64,000 bases of DNA from contig JADJMA010000063.1 of the NCBI GenBank assembly GCA_016709845.1, forward strand, positions 62,001-126,000, in the 5' to 3' direction. Below are positions 27,912-38,594 of this stretch, in pieces; position 1 is the stretch's first letter; the number at the start of each line of letters is the position of its first letter. This stretch comes from Flammeovirgaceae bacterium (GTDB taxonomy: Bacteria; Bacteroidota; Bacteroidia; Cytophagales; Cyclobacteriaceae). The notes below the pieces were generated by a model, which saw only the letters and a list, made by a program, of their open reading frames with translations, was not told the origin of the DNA and ran no database searches. The position numbers and the translations under genes were made by a program.

Positions 27912-30148
27912 ATGAAATTTGCGCTCTTGTCTTTGATTATGGCCTGCCTGGTTCTTACCAGCCAAAGTCAGACAGCGCGTCCATCTTTTCATATAAAACG
28001 CACAACAACACCTATTAAAATTGACGGTATCCCTGATGAAGAGGCGTGGTTACAGGCGGAAATAGTTGATGAATTGATTCAACAATTTCCTAACGACACT
28101 TCACGCTCAAAAGTGAAAACAGAATTTAGGGCAACCTACGATGATGAGTTTGTTTACTTCAGTGCCATTGCTTACGACAATACAAAAGGGGGCTATGTCA
28201 TTTCATCTCTGCGCAGAGATTTTCGCGGCCCGGGGTTAGATGGTGTTTCTGTTATCATCGATCCTTTTCAGGATGTAACCAATGGTTTTTTCTTTGGACT
28301 TAATCCGGTTGGCGTACAACGAGAAGGACTGATTTCCAATGGGTATTTAAGCTCCACTGATCTGGATCTATCGTGGGATAATAAGTGGTATTCGGAAACA
28401 AAAATTCACGATGGTTACTGGACAGCCGAATTTGCGATCCCTTATAAAACTCTGCGCTTTAAACCAGGCAATACGCGTTGGAATGTAAAACTATACCGAC
28501 AAGACAGTAAAGAAAACGAACGCGCTATCTGGCCGTTTACACCACGCTTCTTCGAACCAGGCAACCTGAACTATACAGGTGAAATGATTTGGGAGGAGCC
28601 TCTCGTAAAACCCGGTCCAAATGTTTCGCTTATACCCTACACAGCGGCAAAGGTGTCGCAAGACTTTCAAAACGATCAGGCACGGGAAGGAACATTAATT
28701 TTGGTGGTGATGCCAAAATAGCCATTACGCCTTCATTGAATCTTGATCTTACCGTTAACCCTGATTTCTCGCAAGTAGAAGTAGACCGGCAGGTTACTAA
28801 CCTCGATCGCTTTGAACTTTTCTTTCCAGAGCGGAGACAATTTTTTTTAGAGAATGCCGATTTGTTTTCTTCCTATGGCCATCCTTATGCCCGCCCTTTT
28901 TTCTCCCGCAGGTTAGGTATTTCCCGCGATCAGAATACGGGACTAAATGTTCAGAATAAAATTTATGCGGGCTTACGGTTAAGCGGAAACCTTAACAAAC
29001 TTTGGCGTATCGGATTTCTGAATATGCAAACGGCTGCTATTGAGGAGGCAGCGGTTCCTTCCTTTAATAATACCGTTGCTACCTTACAGCGCAGAGTAGG
29101 AACGAACTCGAACATCCGCGCCATTTTTGTAAACCAGCAACAATTTAAAACAGATTCAACCGAATTTAAGTTAGGGGGCTATAACTATAACCGCGTAGCA
29201 GGGCTCGATTACAATTATAGTTTTTTGAATAATAGATGGACAGGAAATGCATTTTTTCACAAGCAATTTACAGAAGCAAGTCCTGCCAATGAAGTGGCCT
29301 ATGGATATAGCATTAAGTACAGTACCCGAAAACTTAATTTGAATTGGTATCAGCAAGGTATTGGCAGTGGCTATAACCCTGCTATTGGATATGTGCCACG
29401 CAATGGATATAAGAGGATTTCTCCATCAGGGGCCTACTATTTTTACCCGCAGTCTGACGTGGTAAACTCGCATGGACCTACAACCGATATTGTTGTTATT
29501 TGGGATGATAAATATGGATACACCGATCACGAATATACCGTTGGCTGGGCAACAACTTTTCAGAGCCAGGCGCAATTGAAATTGAACTATAAAAACATCT
29601 ATACCTTTTTGTTCAATGATTTTGATCCCACCAACTCCCCCAAAGAGGATAATGCGGTAAAGCTTCCGGCACTAACTGAATATACCTACGGATTAGTTTC
29701 GGCTAATTATGTTTCAGATCCTCGTAAGAGAGTGACCTATGAAGTAACCGCCATCTCAGGTCAGTATTTCAATGGTAATCGCCAGGCAATTACCGGAGTT
29801 TTCAATTATCGTTTTCAACCCTATGGAGTATTCTCCATGGATCTGAGTTATAATCGAATTCGGTTACCAGAACCTTATACGAGTTCAAATATTTATTTGG
29901 TTGGTCCTCGCATAGATCTCACCCTTACTCGTTCCGTATTCTTCACCAGCTACTTTCAATACAACAGCCAGTATGATAATGTGAACATCAACGCACGGTT
30001 TCAATGGCGGTTTAAGCCTGTGTCGGACTTGTTCATTGTTTACACGGATAATTATTTTTACGCATTCGAAAATACCAGCACCTATTCAAACTTTACTCCT
30101 AAGAACAGGGCTTTCGTAATAAAACTCACCTATTGGTTCAGCGCTTAA
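27912..30148 (+). CDS. DUF5916 family protein (carbohydrate-binding-like plus outer-membrane barrel), frameshifted
   Basis: The start at 27912 (MKFALLSLIMACLVLTSQSQ) gives a signal peptide. Residues about 25-230 match the CBM9-like domain that precedes DUF5916: IKIDGIPDEEAWLQAEIV, FRATYDDEFVYFSAIAYD, VSVIIDPFQDVTNGFFFGLNPVGVQREGLI and WTAEFAIPYKTLRF. After a break near 28691 (one A restores GNINFGGDAKIAITPSLNLDLTVNPDFSQVE), a long beta-barrel region runs to a terminal aromatic strand (FVIKLTYWFSA). A periplasm-to-outer-membrane location is likely. The ligand and role are unknown. Confidence 0.85.
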
Positions 30149-30207
30149 AAATTCTGAAATCAGGCAACAAATGATGAAAATTTAGACTCTGATTCACTTT
30201 AATCAGC

Positions 30208-30215
30208 TAATTTTG
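30208..30215 (+). promoter_or_regulatory. Candidate -7 promoter box upstream of sdaAB
   Basis: TAATTTTG followed by CCGC, 82 bases before the repaired start of sdaAB, fits the Bacteroidota TAnnTTTG consensus. A near-identical TATTTTTGCCGC occurs at 38512. No clear -33 TTTG is seen. Confidence 0.3.
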
Positions 30216-30297
30216 CCGCTTATTAAAAAATACCCTTTTAGGCAAGAAAATGCCCATAAAAGCAATCTTTATTAATTAATCCCGTTAGTTACCCCCT

Positions 30298-30975
30298 ATG
30301 GCTGAAAAAAAGTAGCATTTTGATATGATCGGTCCAGTGATGATCGGTCCATCAAGCTCCCATACAGCCGGGGTAGTTCGCATAGCTCGTGCCGCTATCA
30401 AAATTTTAGGAGGTATACCCGACAAAGCCGAGATCACATTTTATAATTCGTTTGCACGAACCTATGAAGGGCATGGTAGTGATCGAGCTATTATTGCAGG
30501 CCTTATGGATTTTACAACAGATGATAAACGAATTCGTGAGTCTTTGGAAATAGCAGCACAGAAAGGATTGGAGTATCAATTCAAGTCCGTAGGAAATGCT
30601 TCCACGCTTCATCCAAACTCCATTCGCTTAAAACTAACAAAGGAAAATCGGAGTGTTGAAATACTAGGAGAAAGTAAGGGTGGGGGTGTTATTAATATCG
30701 CTGAGGTTAACAATTTTAAAGCTGATTTTTCTGCCAACCTGCACACCCTCATCATCTTTGCAGAAGATAAGAAAGGTAGTATTGCGTTTATCGCCAATGT
30801 GTTAGCTCATGATGATTGCAACATTGCCACTATGTCGGTTTCCCGAAAAGGAAAGAACGACCTGGCGTGTATGGTTATTGAGATGGATTCAGGTATCAAA
30901 CGTGTAACATTTGATTATCTGGAGAGTCTTAGCTGGGTAAAGGAAGTAATATATATACCGGATATTGTTTTATAA
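30298..30975 (+). CDS. sdaAB: L-serine dehydratase beta subunit, two compensating indels at N-terminus
   Basis: The beta half of the iron-sulfur L-serine dehydratase that converts serine to pyruvate and ammonia. The open frame at 30325 starts at MIGPVMIGPSSSHTAGVVRIARAA, but the family usually begins MAEKSSIFDMIGPVMIGPSSSHTAG. The sequence from 30298 gives exactly that if one A is removed from the A7 run and one T added to the T4 run just after it. GHGSDRAIIAGLMDF follows, and the C-terminus holds an ACT domain (LHTLIIFAEDKKGSIAFIANVLAHDDCNIATMSVSRKG). The alpha subunit with the cluster cysteines is not in this window. Confidence 0.9.
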
Positions 30976-30978
30976 TTT

Positions 30979-32428
30979 ATGATGAGAAAAGGAATACTAG
31001 TAAGTGCTTTTCTGTTCCTGTCCTTTTTGGGGATGGCACAGGAAAAGAAAATCTGGACATTGAAAGAGTGTATCGATCTTGCCCTACAAAATAACCTGAA
31101 CATAAGACGGAGTTTGTTAAATGTTGAAACCAGCGAAGTAAACCTGACTCAATCCAAATTGGTTATGCTACCTACTTTAAACGGAGGTGGTCAGTTTGGG
31201 TATAACTGGGGTCGGTCTATTGACCCGACATCAAACTTGTTTACCACCCAGCGGGTAAACTCATTTAACTTAAATGCGAGTTCCGGGTGGTTGCTTTTTA
31301 ACGGGTTTCGTTTGTTTAACAGCTATAAGCAGAGTGGGGTTGATAATGAAGCAGCGAATAAAGATTATGAGAAGGCAAAAAATGATGTGATTCTTAATGT
31401 AATTACTCTTTATACCAGTGTAATTTTTAATACGGAGCTCTTTCAAAATGCTCAGTTTCAACTGGCTACCACCTCTGAACAATTAACCCGCACGAGAAAA
31501 TTAGTGGAAGCCGGGTCTGTGCCCATCGGAAACGTTCTTGACCTGGAGGCACAAGAAGCTACCAATGAATTAAATCAGATCACCCGCGAGAATACCTTGA
31601 ACCTTTCTATTCTTCAATTAAAGCAAGCGCTGCAATTACCAGCATCCACACCTTTAGAAATTGAAGTACCTCAGTTGGACATAAACAATGATCTTACAAT
31701 CTCTGAAACTTCCGATCAGATTTATAATGCAGCCTATGAGTATTTACCCCAAGTGCAAAGCGCGCGATTAAAACTACAGAGTTCTTTACTGGCGTTAAAG
31801 TCAACAAAAGGGTCACTTTATCCACGGCTAAGTGCCAACCTAAACGTATTTAGCAACTACTCAAGTGCTGCTGATCGTGCACGGTTTATTCGCGGATGGC
31901 GGCCCACCAATTCCTACCACCGTAAACGTAGGATATGTTCAAGGATCGAATACACCCGTGTTGCGAGATTCTGAGCTTCCTTCTGGAGCTTATGTTGATG
32001 GGTATAATTCAAGCGATCAGTTAAGCAATAATATTGCCCGATCTCTATCATTAAGTTTGCAGATACCTATTTTTAATGGATATCAGGCACGGTCAAATGT
32101 GCAACGTTCGGCTATCGCCAATCAACAAGCTTCCATTAATTTGAAAGACACAGAAAACCAATTGCGTCAATTGGTTGAAACTGCTTATAACGATGCCGTG
32201 GCTTCCTCTAAAACATATCAGTCTGCGATAAAGCAAGTAAACGCACGCGAAGAAGCTTTTAGAATGTCGAAGCAACGATTTGATAATGGTGCCGTAAATT
32301 ATGTCGACTATCAAACTGCAGAAAATGCACTCTTTCAGGCTAAATCGGATTTAGTAAGAGCTAAATACGATTATATCTTTAAGAGAAAGGTACTCGACTT
32401 TTATCAGGGAAAACCGATTGACTATTAA
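30979..32428 (+). CDS. TolC family outer-membrane efflux protein, frameshifted
   Basis: The signal peptide MMRKGILVSAFLFLSFLGMAQ is followed by WTLKECIDLALQNNLNIRRSLLNVETSEVNLTQSKLVMLPTLN, the first of the two OEP repeats. The second repeat lies after a break near 31875-31890: LSLSLQIPIFNGYQARSNVQRSAIANQQASINLKDTENQLRQLVETAYNDAVAS…, ending KVLDFYQGKPIDY. The protein forms the trimeric outer-membrane channel of tripartite pumps. It begins 3 bases after sdaAB and ends 19 bases before the HlyD-like adaptor, so the two are one export unit. Confidence 0.88.
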
Positions 32429-32447
32429 TACTTATATCTAAACTAGA

Positions 32448-33839
32448 ATGGCAAAGCAAAAGAAAAAATCGAACAAGTTGCTCTATATCGGAATTGGTGT
32501 AGTGGTATTTCTTATAATATTTCTGATTATCGGTAAATCGCAAGGTTGGATTGGAAAGGCTAAAACAATTGAAGTTGAGATCGCTAAAGCCAAGCGCGCC
32601 AATATTACCGAAAAGGTAAGTGCTTCGGGTACAGTACAACCGGTTATCGAAGTGAAGATAGCGCCTGAGGTGTCTGGAGAAATTACTGACCTTACCATTG
32701 AAGATGGCGACTCGGTAAAATTGGGAATGGTTCTTGTGAAAATCAGACCCGATATTTTGTTAAGCCAACTAGAGCGAGCTGAGGCTGGACTAAGCCAGCA
32801 AAGGGCTAACATGGAGGCTTCCAAAGCTTCCTTATCGCGTGCTCAGGCTACCTACATGCGGGCTGAACAGGATTATGAACGCCAGAAAAAACTTTGGAAT
32901 GAAAAAGTGATTTCAGAATCTGACTGGCAATTAGCACAACAGAATTATAAGATTGCCAAAAACGACTTGACTTCTGCAGAGCGATCTTTAGAAGCAGCTA
33001 GCTTTATTGTTAAGAGCACGGAGGCTTCCGTAAGAGAATCGCGTGAAAACGTGAGACGAACAACGGTAGTTGCACCAATGACTGGGATAGTTTCAAAACT
33101 GAATGTTAAGAAAGGTGAGCGTGTGGTAGGAACTGCACAAATGGCTGGAACTGAAATGTTACGCATTGCGGATCTTAACAATATGGAAGTTCGCGTAAAC
33201 GTGAACGAGAATGATATTGTACGGGTGCATTATGGTGATTCAGTAATTATTGATGTGGATGCCTATGGCAATGCCGGAAAACAATTTAAAGGGTTAGTAA
33301 CTAACATTGCCAATACCGCACGTGATAAGGCTTCGGCCGATGCGATTACAGAATTTGAAGTGCGTATCATCATCTTACAATCATCCTATGAAGATCTTGT
33401 CAAGCATGGAAATAAATATCCGTTCAGACCTGGCATGACCGCCAGTGTGGACATTGTTACTACCCGTAAAGAGAACGTGTTGTCGGTGCCATTGGCTGCC
33501 GTAACCACGCGTAACCCGGATGATAAAGGAAATAAAGGCGAAGAACAAAAAGACAACAATGATAACGATCGCCCGCAGGTAACCGACTCAAGCAAACCTA
33601 AGCAAGAGAAGAAAGCAGATAAGGTAGTTGTATTTGTAAATGAAGATGGTGTGGCTAAGATGGTGGAAGTAAAAACAGGCATTAGTGACTATGATAACAT
33701 TGAAATTATCTCAGGCCTTACAGAAACCTCGGAGGTTGTTACCGGGCCTTTCCTTGAAGTATCTAAACGCTTGAAAGATGGCGATAAGATCAGCTTGAAG
33801 AAGGAAGAATCAAAAGATAAAAAGGACGAAAAGAAATAA
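32448..33839 (+). CDS. HlyD/MacA-type periplasmic adaptor protein
   Basis: A 463-residue membrane-fusion protein with an N-terminal anchor (LLYIGIGVVVFLIIFLIIGKS, about residues 10-30). The lipoyl/biotinyl-like segment SASGTVQPVIEVKIAPEVSGEI is followed by a long coiled-coil hairpin (LERAEAGLSQQRANMEASKASLSRAQATYMRAEQDYERQKKLWNE…), the returning lipoyl half VVAPMTGIVSKLNVKKGERV and beta domains. A Lys/Asp/Asn-rich insert (about 345-385) and a lysine-rich tail are unusual. The expected MacB/ABC permease does not follow; a terminator does. Confidence 0.9.
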   Translation: MAKQKKKSNKLLYIGIGVVVFLIIFLIIGKSQGWIGKAKTIEVEIAKAKRANITEKVSASGTVQPVIEVKIAPEVSGEITDLTIEDGDSVKLGMVLVKIRPDILLSQLERAEAGLSQQRANMEASKASLSRAQATYMRAEQDYERQKKLWNEKVISESDWQLAQQNYKIAKNDLTSAERSLEAASFIVKSTEASVRESRENVRRTTVVAPMTGIVSKLNVKKGERVVGTAQMAGTEMLRIADLNNMEVRVNVNENDIVRVHYGDSVIIDVDAYGNAGKQFKGLVTNIANTARDKASADAITEFEVRIIILQSSYEDLVKHGNKYPFRPGMTASVDIVTTRKENVLSVPLAAVTTRNPDDKGNKGEEQKDNNDNDRPQVTDSSKPKQEKKADKVVVFVNEDGVAKMVEVKTGISDYDNIEIISGLTETSEVVTGPFLEVSKRLKDGDKISLKKEESKDKKDEKK

Positions 33840-33857
33840 GAGGATTACGCTCTTTAG

Positions 33858-33889
33858 AAATAGCTCATCGTGGGATGGGCTATTTTTTT
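33858..33889 (+). terminator. Terminator ending the TolC-HlyD unit
   Basis: AAATAGCTCATC (33858-33869) pairs with GATGGGCTATTT (33874-33885), with one G-T wobble and a 4-base loop, and runs into a T tract to 33889. It starts 19 bases after the adaptor stop. Confidence 0.85.
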
Positions 33890-34023
33890 GTTACTTTTAT
33901 GTGGAGCAATTAATGATACTATCATTTCATGACTATTTGATATATTTATTGAATGATTAAACACTCTTGGCACGAATCCTCAGCAGCTACTGACTTACTA
34001 CAAAACTAAATTCTAAGAATATT

Positions 34024-35025
34024 GTGATTGGAAAGCCACAGACATTCTTAGTTATTCAAACAGCATTTATTGGCGATGTAATTCTGGCAACAGCGATTGT
34101 TGAAAAGCTGCGTAAAAGTTATCCGGACTCATCCATTGATTTTTTGCTTCGAAAAGGAAATGAATCCTTGCTCAATAACCATCCATATCTACGTGAGGTA
34201 CTCATTTGGGATAAGAAGAAAGGAAAGATCCGGAACCTGTTTCGGTTGTTAACCAGTATAAGAAACAGAAAGTATGAGACAATAATAAATATCCATCGCT
34301 TTGCCAGCTCAGGAATGATAACAGCCTTATCCGGTGCTCACAATAGAGTTGGATTCAGGAAAAACCCATGGTCGTTTGCTTTTACTCAGTCTATTACTCA
34401 TGATCTCAATGCCAACCTTCATGAGATAGATCGCAATCAAAAACTAATTGAGTCGATCACTGATAAACAACGGGAACTTCCAAAGCTATATCCCTCCCCA
34501 GTTGATTTTGATACTGTTTCCAAATTTAAGTTAGGTAAGTATTTGTGTGTGGCGCCTACATCGGTTTGGTTCACCAAACAGTATCCAGCAACGCAATGGG
34601 TTGAGTTTATAGAATCTGTTCCCATGCACTATGACCGAATCTATCTGTTGGGCGCGCCTACTGACAAGGGAGTTTGTGAATCGATTCGGAATGCCACTAT
34701 GAGTGATCGGGTTCATAATCTTGCCGGTCAGTTGAGTTTTCTGGAGTCGGCCGCTTTAATGAAAGATGCCACGATGAATTACGTAAATGATTCGGCCCCC
34801 ATGCACTTAGCATCTGCTATGAATGCCCCGGTTAGTGCCATCTTTTGTTCTACTGTTCCTGCTTTTGGTTTTGGTCCGCTGTCTGATAACTCATTCATAA
34901 TAGAAAGCAAAGAAAAATTAACCTGCAGGCCGTGTGGCTTACATGGTCATAAGGCTTGCCCTCAAAAGCATTTTAAATGTGCTACAACGATTGGATCGAA
35001 TGAACTTCTCTCTTCGATAGAATAA
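34024..35025 (+). CDS. Glycosyltransferase family 9 (heptosyltransferase-like)
   Basis: A 333-residue GT-B enzyme. No in-frame ATG exists at the front, so a GTG start at 34024 (MIGKPQTFLVIQTAFIGDVILATAIVEKLRKSYP) is chosen. GT9 marks are the GDVILAT loop, NIHRFASSGMITALSGAHNRVGFRK, CVAPTSVWFTKQYPATQWVEF, AGQLSFLESAALMKDATMNYVNDSAPMHLASAMNAPVSAIF, and the Cys-containing tail CRPCGLHGHKACPQKHFKC. The family transfers heptose or related sugars to lipopolysaccharide core. The acceptor here is unknown. It has its own upstream gap after the terminator. Confidence 0.88.
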   Translation: MIGKPQTFLVIQTAFIGDVILATAIVEKLRKSYPDSSIDFLLRKGNESLLNNHPYLREVLIWDKKKGKIRNLFRLLTSIRNRKYETIINIHRFASSGMITALSGAHNRVGFRKNPWSFAFTQSITHDLNANLHEIDRNQKLIESITDKQRELPKLYPSPVDFDTVSKFKLGKYLCVAPTSVWFTKQYPATQWVEFIESVPMHYDRIYLLGAPTDKGVCESIRNATMSDRVHNLAGQLSFLESAALMKDATMNYVNDSAPMHLASAMNAPVSAIFCSTVPAFGFGPLSDNSFIIESKEKLTCRPCGLHGHKACPQKHFKCATTIGSNELLSSIE

Positions 35026-35041
35026 TGTGTTTGAAGTCGAG

Positions 35042-35608
35042 TCAGAAAGACATCAGATGCGCATATACCAAATGCATGGGCATACCCATCACGGTAAAGT
35101 AAGATCCGTTGATTTTTTTTATGGCTACCATACCAATCCAATCCTGGGCGCCATACGCCCCAGCTTTATCGTAAGGTTTAAACGTATCAACATAGAATTC
35201 AATTTCTTCGCGGCTAAGTTTTTTGAAAGTCACTTTTGTGTGATCGTCAAAGCAATCAATCTTTTTGGTATCGAGTAGACAAACAGCAGTTATCACCGTA
35301 TGAGTTTGACCACTTAATCGTGTAAGCATACTGATTGCCTCATCCCGATTACGAGGTTTGTTTAAAATATCACTATTCAGAATAACGAGGGTGTCTGCGG
35401 TAATTACAATTTCATCTTTTATCCGTGACTGGAATACATTAGCTTTTTTCTCAGCCAGATATTTAGGCACAAAATTCACTGGCAATTCATGGGGAAAGAC
35501 TCATCGATGTCAGGGACTTCAACCCGAAACTCAAATCCTGCTTCACGCATTAGGTATTGTCTGCGTGGAGAACTGGACGCAAGAATGAGAGGACGGGTGA
35601 AAGTTCAT
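35042..35608 (-). CDS. maf: Maf family nucleotide pyrophosphatase, frameshifted
   Basis: Maf proteins hydrolyse non-canonical nucleoside triphosphates. The body reads VPKYLAEKKANVFQS…IVITADTLVILNSDILNKPRNRDEAISMLTRLSGQTHTVITAVCL…FYVDTFKPYDKAGAYGAQDWIG. The start is lost by two indels. Adding one G-C pair to the G4 run at 35491-35494 gives DESFPHELPVNFVP, and removing one from the run near 35595 gives MNFHRPLILASSSPRRQYLM, starting at 35606-35608. The 189-residue product then matches family length. Converges with GT9. Confidence 0.85.
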
Positions 35609-35628
35609 TAAGAATTGGTTAGAAAGAA

Positions 35629-36930
35629 TTAAAACAATGAATAAATAGGTGATTGAAACTCGTCCTCTTTTATTGAGCTAAACAAGAAACCACAAATTAC
35701 TTTTGGATAAAAGTATGTCGATTTTTGCGGCATGGTGAAACCGCTAGCGCAAACGCGCTTTACATCTTCAATGGAAATCTCCTGTGTTATGATGGCCATC
35801 TGTGCGTCACCGCGAATTACTTTAGTAAGACAGTCTGAGAAACTTCGATCAAAAGAAATGTTTTTGATGTTCGTTGGTCTTTGCCCTGGAATGCCCAGGA
35901 TTTTTTCAATAATAAAATAGTGAAGTATGGTAAGGTCAAGTGTTTTAATTTCATCTGGGAAATGCCACCGCATGGTAGCCAAGGCTTCGGGCTTTAGCCT
36001 TATCTTCAGAGTTCTGTCTTTAAATAGAATGCCGAAGGCCCATTTTTTGCCTAGGATTATCTCGTTTAAAGTATCTGCGTCTTCAATTTCTTTGATGATG
36101 AAATCGGCTTTCAACTTTTCTATAATCTCATTTTCATCGAAGTTGGCTATACCCTGTACCAGGCGATGGGTTGGCAGAATTCGCAAGTCATCGGCTTCGG
36201 TGTTAGTCAGGTACATTAAATGAAAATTGTATCCTTCCATTCCGGTATGACCTACTTTTAAAGCCTGCTGCTTCTTTTTATAATGCAAGGAACCTTCGTA
36301 GCGATGATGTCCATCAGCCAAAATAATTGATTTGTCTTTAAGTACATCAATGAAGTACTGAATCACTTTTGCATCATGAATTAGAGACAACACGTCTCTT
36401 ACGCCCTGATAATCTTCACTAACATAGAGTGGGCTTGCAATGGCATCGTCCATGTATTTTTCAAGAGTAAAATTTGGATCGGTGTAAAGACCATGGGTTG
36501 GACTTACATGTAGTTTAGTTTTATTCAGTAATTCGATGCGATCGTTTACCGCACTGGGTATCGTATTTTCATGCCGTAAGATTACCTTTTCCTCCCATTC
36601 GTAGGTGCGTATATGGCAAATGAATCCCTTGCGACAAAACTCTTTGGATGAGCCTGCCAATTTAAAATACTGATAATACACATAAATGGCAGGCAGCTTA
36701 TCTTGAATAACAGTTCCATCGGCCTTCCACTTTTTTAATAGCCGTTGAGCATGATCCGCGGCATGGGGGCCTTGAGGCACCGATAAGTGAATGGAGTTAA
36801 GTGGATTTTGATATAGACTTTTTCTTTGCTTTTCTGAAACTACATCAAATAGGGGCGAGGTCAGAGTATCGATCGTTTCAGTAAGAGAATCGTTATATCG
36901 CCAGGCGCGAATCGGTTTTATTTCTGCCAT
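35629..36930 (-). CDS. DUF1015 family protein
   Basis: I start at 36928-36930 (MAEIKPIRAWRYND), the usual DUF1015 opening, rather than 24 bases upstream. The 433-residue protein shows the family blocks IYVYYQYFKLAGSS, GLYTDPN, IILADGHHRYEGSLHYKKK and YLTNTEADDLRILPTHRLV. The GHHR motif is the most conserved part. A serine/amino-acid-kinase-like role has been suggested for relatives but is not established. It begins 2 bases after accC ends, so they form one transcript. Confidence 0.85.
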   Translation of the reverse strand: MAEIKPIRAWRYNDSLTETIDTLTSPLFDVVSEKQRKSLYQNPLNSIHLSVPQGPHAADHAQRLLKKWKADGTVIQDKLPAIYVYYQYFKLAGSSKEFCRKGFICHIRTYEWEEKVILRHENTIPSAVNDRIELLNKTKLHVSPTHGLYTDPNFTLEKYMDDAIASPLYVSEDYQGVRDVLSLIHDAKVIQYFIDVLKDKSIILADGHHRYEGSLHYKKKQQALKVGHTGMEGYNFHLMYLTNTEADDLRILPTHRLVQGIANFDENEIIEKLKADFIIKEIEDADTLNEIILGKKWAFGILFKDRTLKIRLKPEALATMRWHFPDEIKTLDLTILHYFIIEKILGIPGQRPTNIKNISFDRSFSDCLTKVIRGDAQMAIITQEISIEDVKRVCASGFTMPQKSTYFYPKVICGFLFSSIKEDEFQSPIYSLF

Positions 36931-36932
36931 CT

Positions 36933-38419
36933 TTATACTCTGTTTTTCTTCCATTGACTGCTACCGGTTGTGGCAGCAGGTAAGATTGTTGATTTTTTAC
37001 TTTCCTGAGTAAGCGCGCTTAGCATAGCCGCCAACAATGCTTCTTCTGGCTGGTCATTGCCTTTGAGAAGTTCGGGTTTAAAATACTTTTCTACAAATTT
37101 TGTATCAAAGTCACCAGAGCGAAAGGCTTCATGCTTCATCACCATGCGGCAAAAGCCCAGCGTAGTTTCCAAACCTGTAATTTCATATTCATCGATGGCA
37201 CGAATTGTTTTTTCGATGGCCCGTTCTCGCGTTTCATCATGGCAAATCATTTTCGCAATCATTGGATCGTAGTAGAAGGGGATGGCCATGCCCTGTTCAA
37301 ACCCATCATCAACGCGAACACCATGGCCTTGCGGACGTTTATAGGTTTTGAGTGTACCGATGTCGGGTAAAAAATTGTTTGTGGGATCTTCCGCATATAC
37401 GCGCACTTCAACCGCATGGCCGTGGATCGTTAGATCGTTTTGTGCAAATGGTAATTTCTCGCCTTCTGCCACTTTAATCTGTAGTTTAACCAAATCTAAT
37501 CCGGTGATCATTTCAGTAACCGGATGCTCTACTTGCAAGCGGGTATTCATTTCAAGAAAGTAGAAATTCTTGTTTTCGTCTAGAATAAACTCTACCGTTC
37601 CGGCATTGTAATAGTTCGCTGCTTTGGCAACATTCACAGCGGCTTCGCCCATTTTATTTCGCAGTTCTGGTGTAAGAACCGATGAGGGTGCTTCTTCAAT
37701 TACCTTTTGATGCCTGCGTTGAATGGAGCATTCGCGCTCAAACCAATGAACGACATTTCCGTGTTGATCACCAAAAATCTGAAACTCGATGTGTCGGGGC
37801 TGGGTTACGTATTTTTCAATAAAAACGGAGCCATCTCCGAAAGCCGAAGTAGCTTCACTAATTGCGCGCTCCATTTGATTTTCAAAATCGCTTTCGGATT
37901 CTACAACCCGCATTCCCTTACCTCCGCCACCGGCACTTGCTTTAATAAGTATAGGATAGCCAATTACTTTCGAAATTTTTTGGCTGCGACTATATCGGAT
38001 ATAGGCTCGGAGGTACCGGGCACCAAAGGCACATTGAATTTGGCTACGGCTGCTTTGGCTGCCAGTTTGCTTCCCATTAATTCAATGGAATCTGCTGATG
38101 GTCCGATAAAAATCAAACCAGCTGCTTTAACTTTTCGAGCGAACTCTTCATTCTCAGAAAGAAATCCATATCCCGGGTGAATGGCATCGGCCTGGGTATC
38201 CTTCGCAGCTTGAATTATTTTCTCCATAACCAGGTATGATTGGGAGGAAGGCGGGGGGCCAATACATATGGCTTCATCCGCAAAGCGAACATGAAGTGCG
38301 TTTCGGTCAGCCTCGCTGTAAACCGCTACAGTTAAAATCCCCATCTCGCGTACGCTTCGCATTATTCGCAGTGCGATTTCGCCTCGATTGGCTACCAATA
38401 GTTTATGAATTTTTTGCAT
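36933..38419 (-). CDS. accC: Biotin carboxylase subunit (AccC type), frameshifted
   Basis: The ATP-dependent carboxylase that loads CO2 on biotin for acetyl-CoA carboxylase (or a related acyl-CoA carboxylase). It opens MQKIHKLLVANRGEIALRIMRSVREMG. The T6 run at 37976-37981 lacks one base; with it the frame reads AKKISKVIGYPILIKASAGGGGKGMRVVE, the glycine-rich ATP lid. The substrate motif ERECSIQRRHQKVIEEAPS and catalytic EMNTRLQVEHPVTE follow. No biotinyl domain is attached. The last 50 residues form an extended tail compared with E. coli AccC. Total about 495 residues. Confidence 0.9.
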
Positions 38420-38511
38420 GACGAGTTATATCGTTTGCAATGCTACTGATTATCGGGTAACCATAAAAATTACTGACGCATGTCTATTTAGGCACTGTGT
38501 ATTTATTTTTC

Positions 38512-38519
38512 TATTTTTG
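38512..38519 (+). promoter_or_regulatory. Candidate -7 promoter box for the alpha-oxoamine synthase gene
   Basis: TATTTTTG followed by CCGC, 76 bases before the ATG, matches the Bacteroidota TAnnTTTG element and the similar box upstream of sdaAB. The region between it and the divergent accC start is A/T-rich. Confidence 0.35.
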
Positions 38520-38594
38520 CCGCAATTTTAGTTGATACTCAGCCAATAAGTGCTAAGCACGCAACCGAATGAAATCCACCAAAACGAATTAAAA

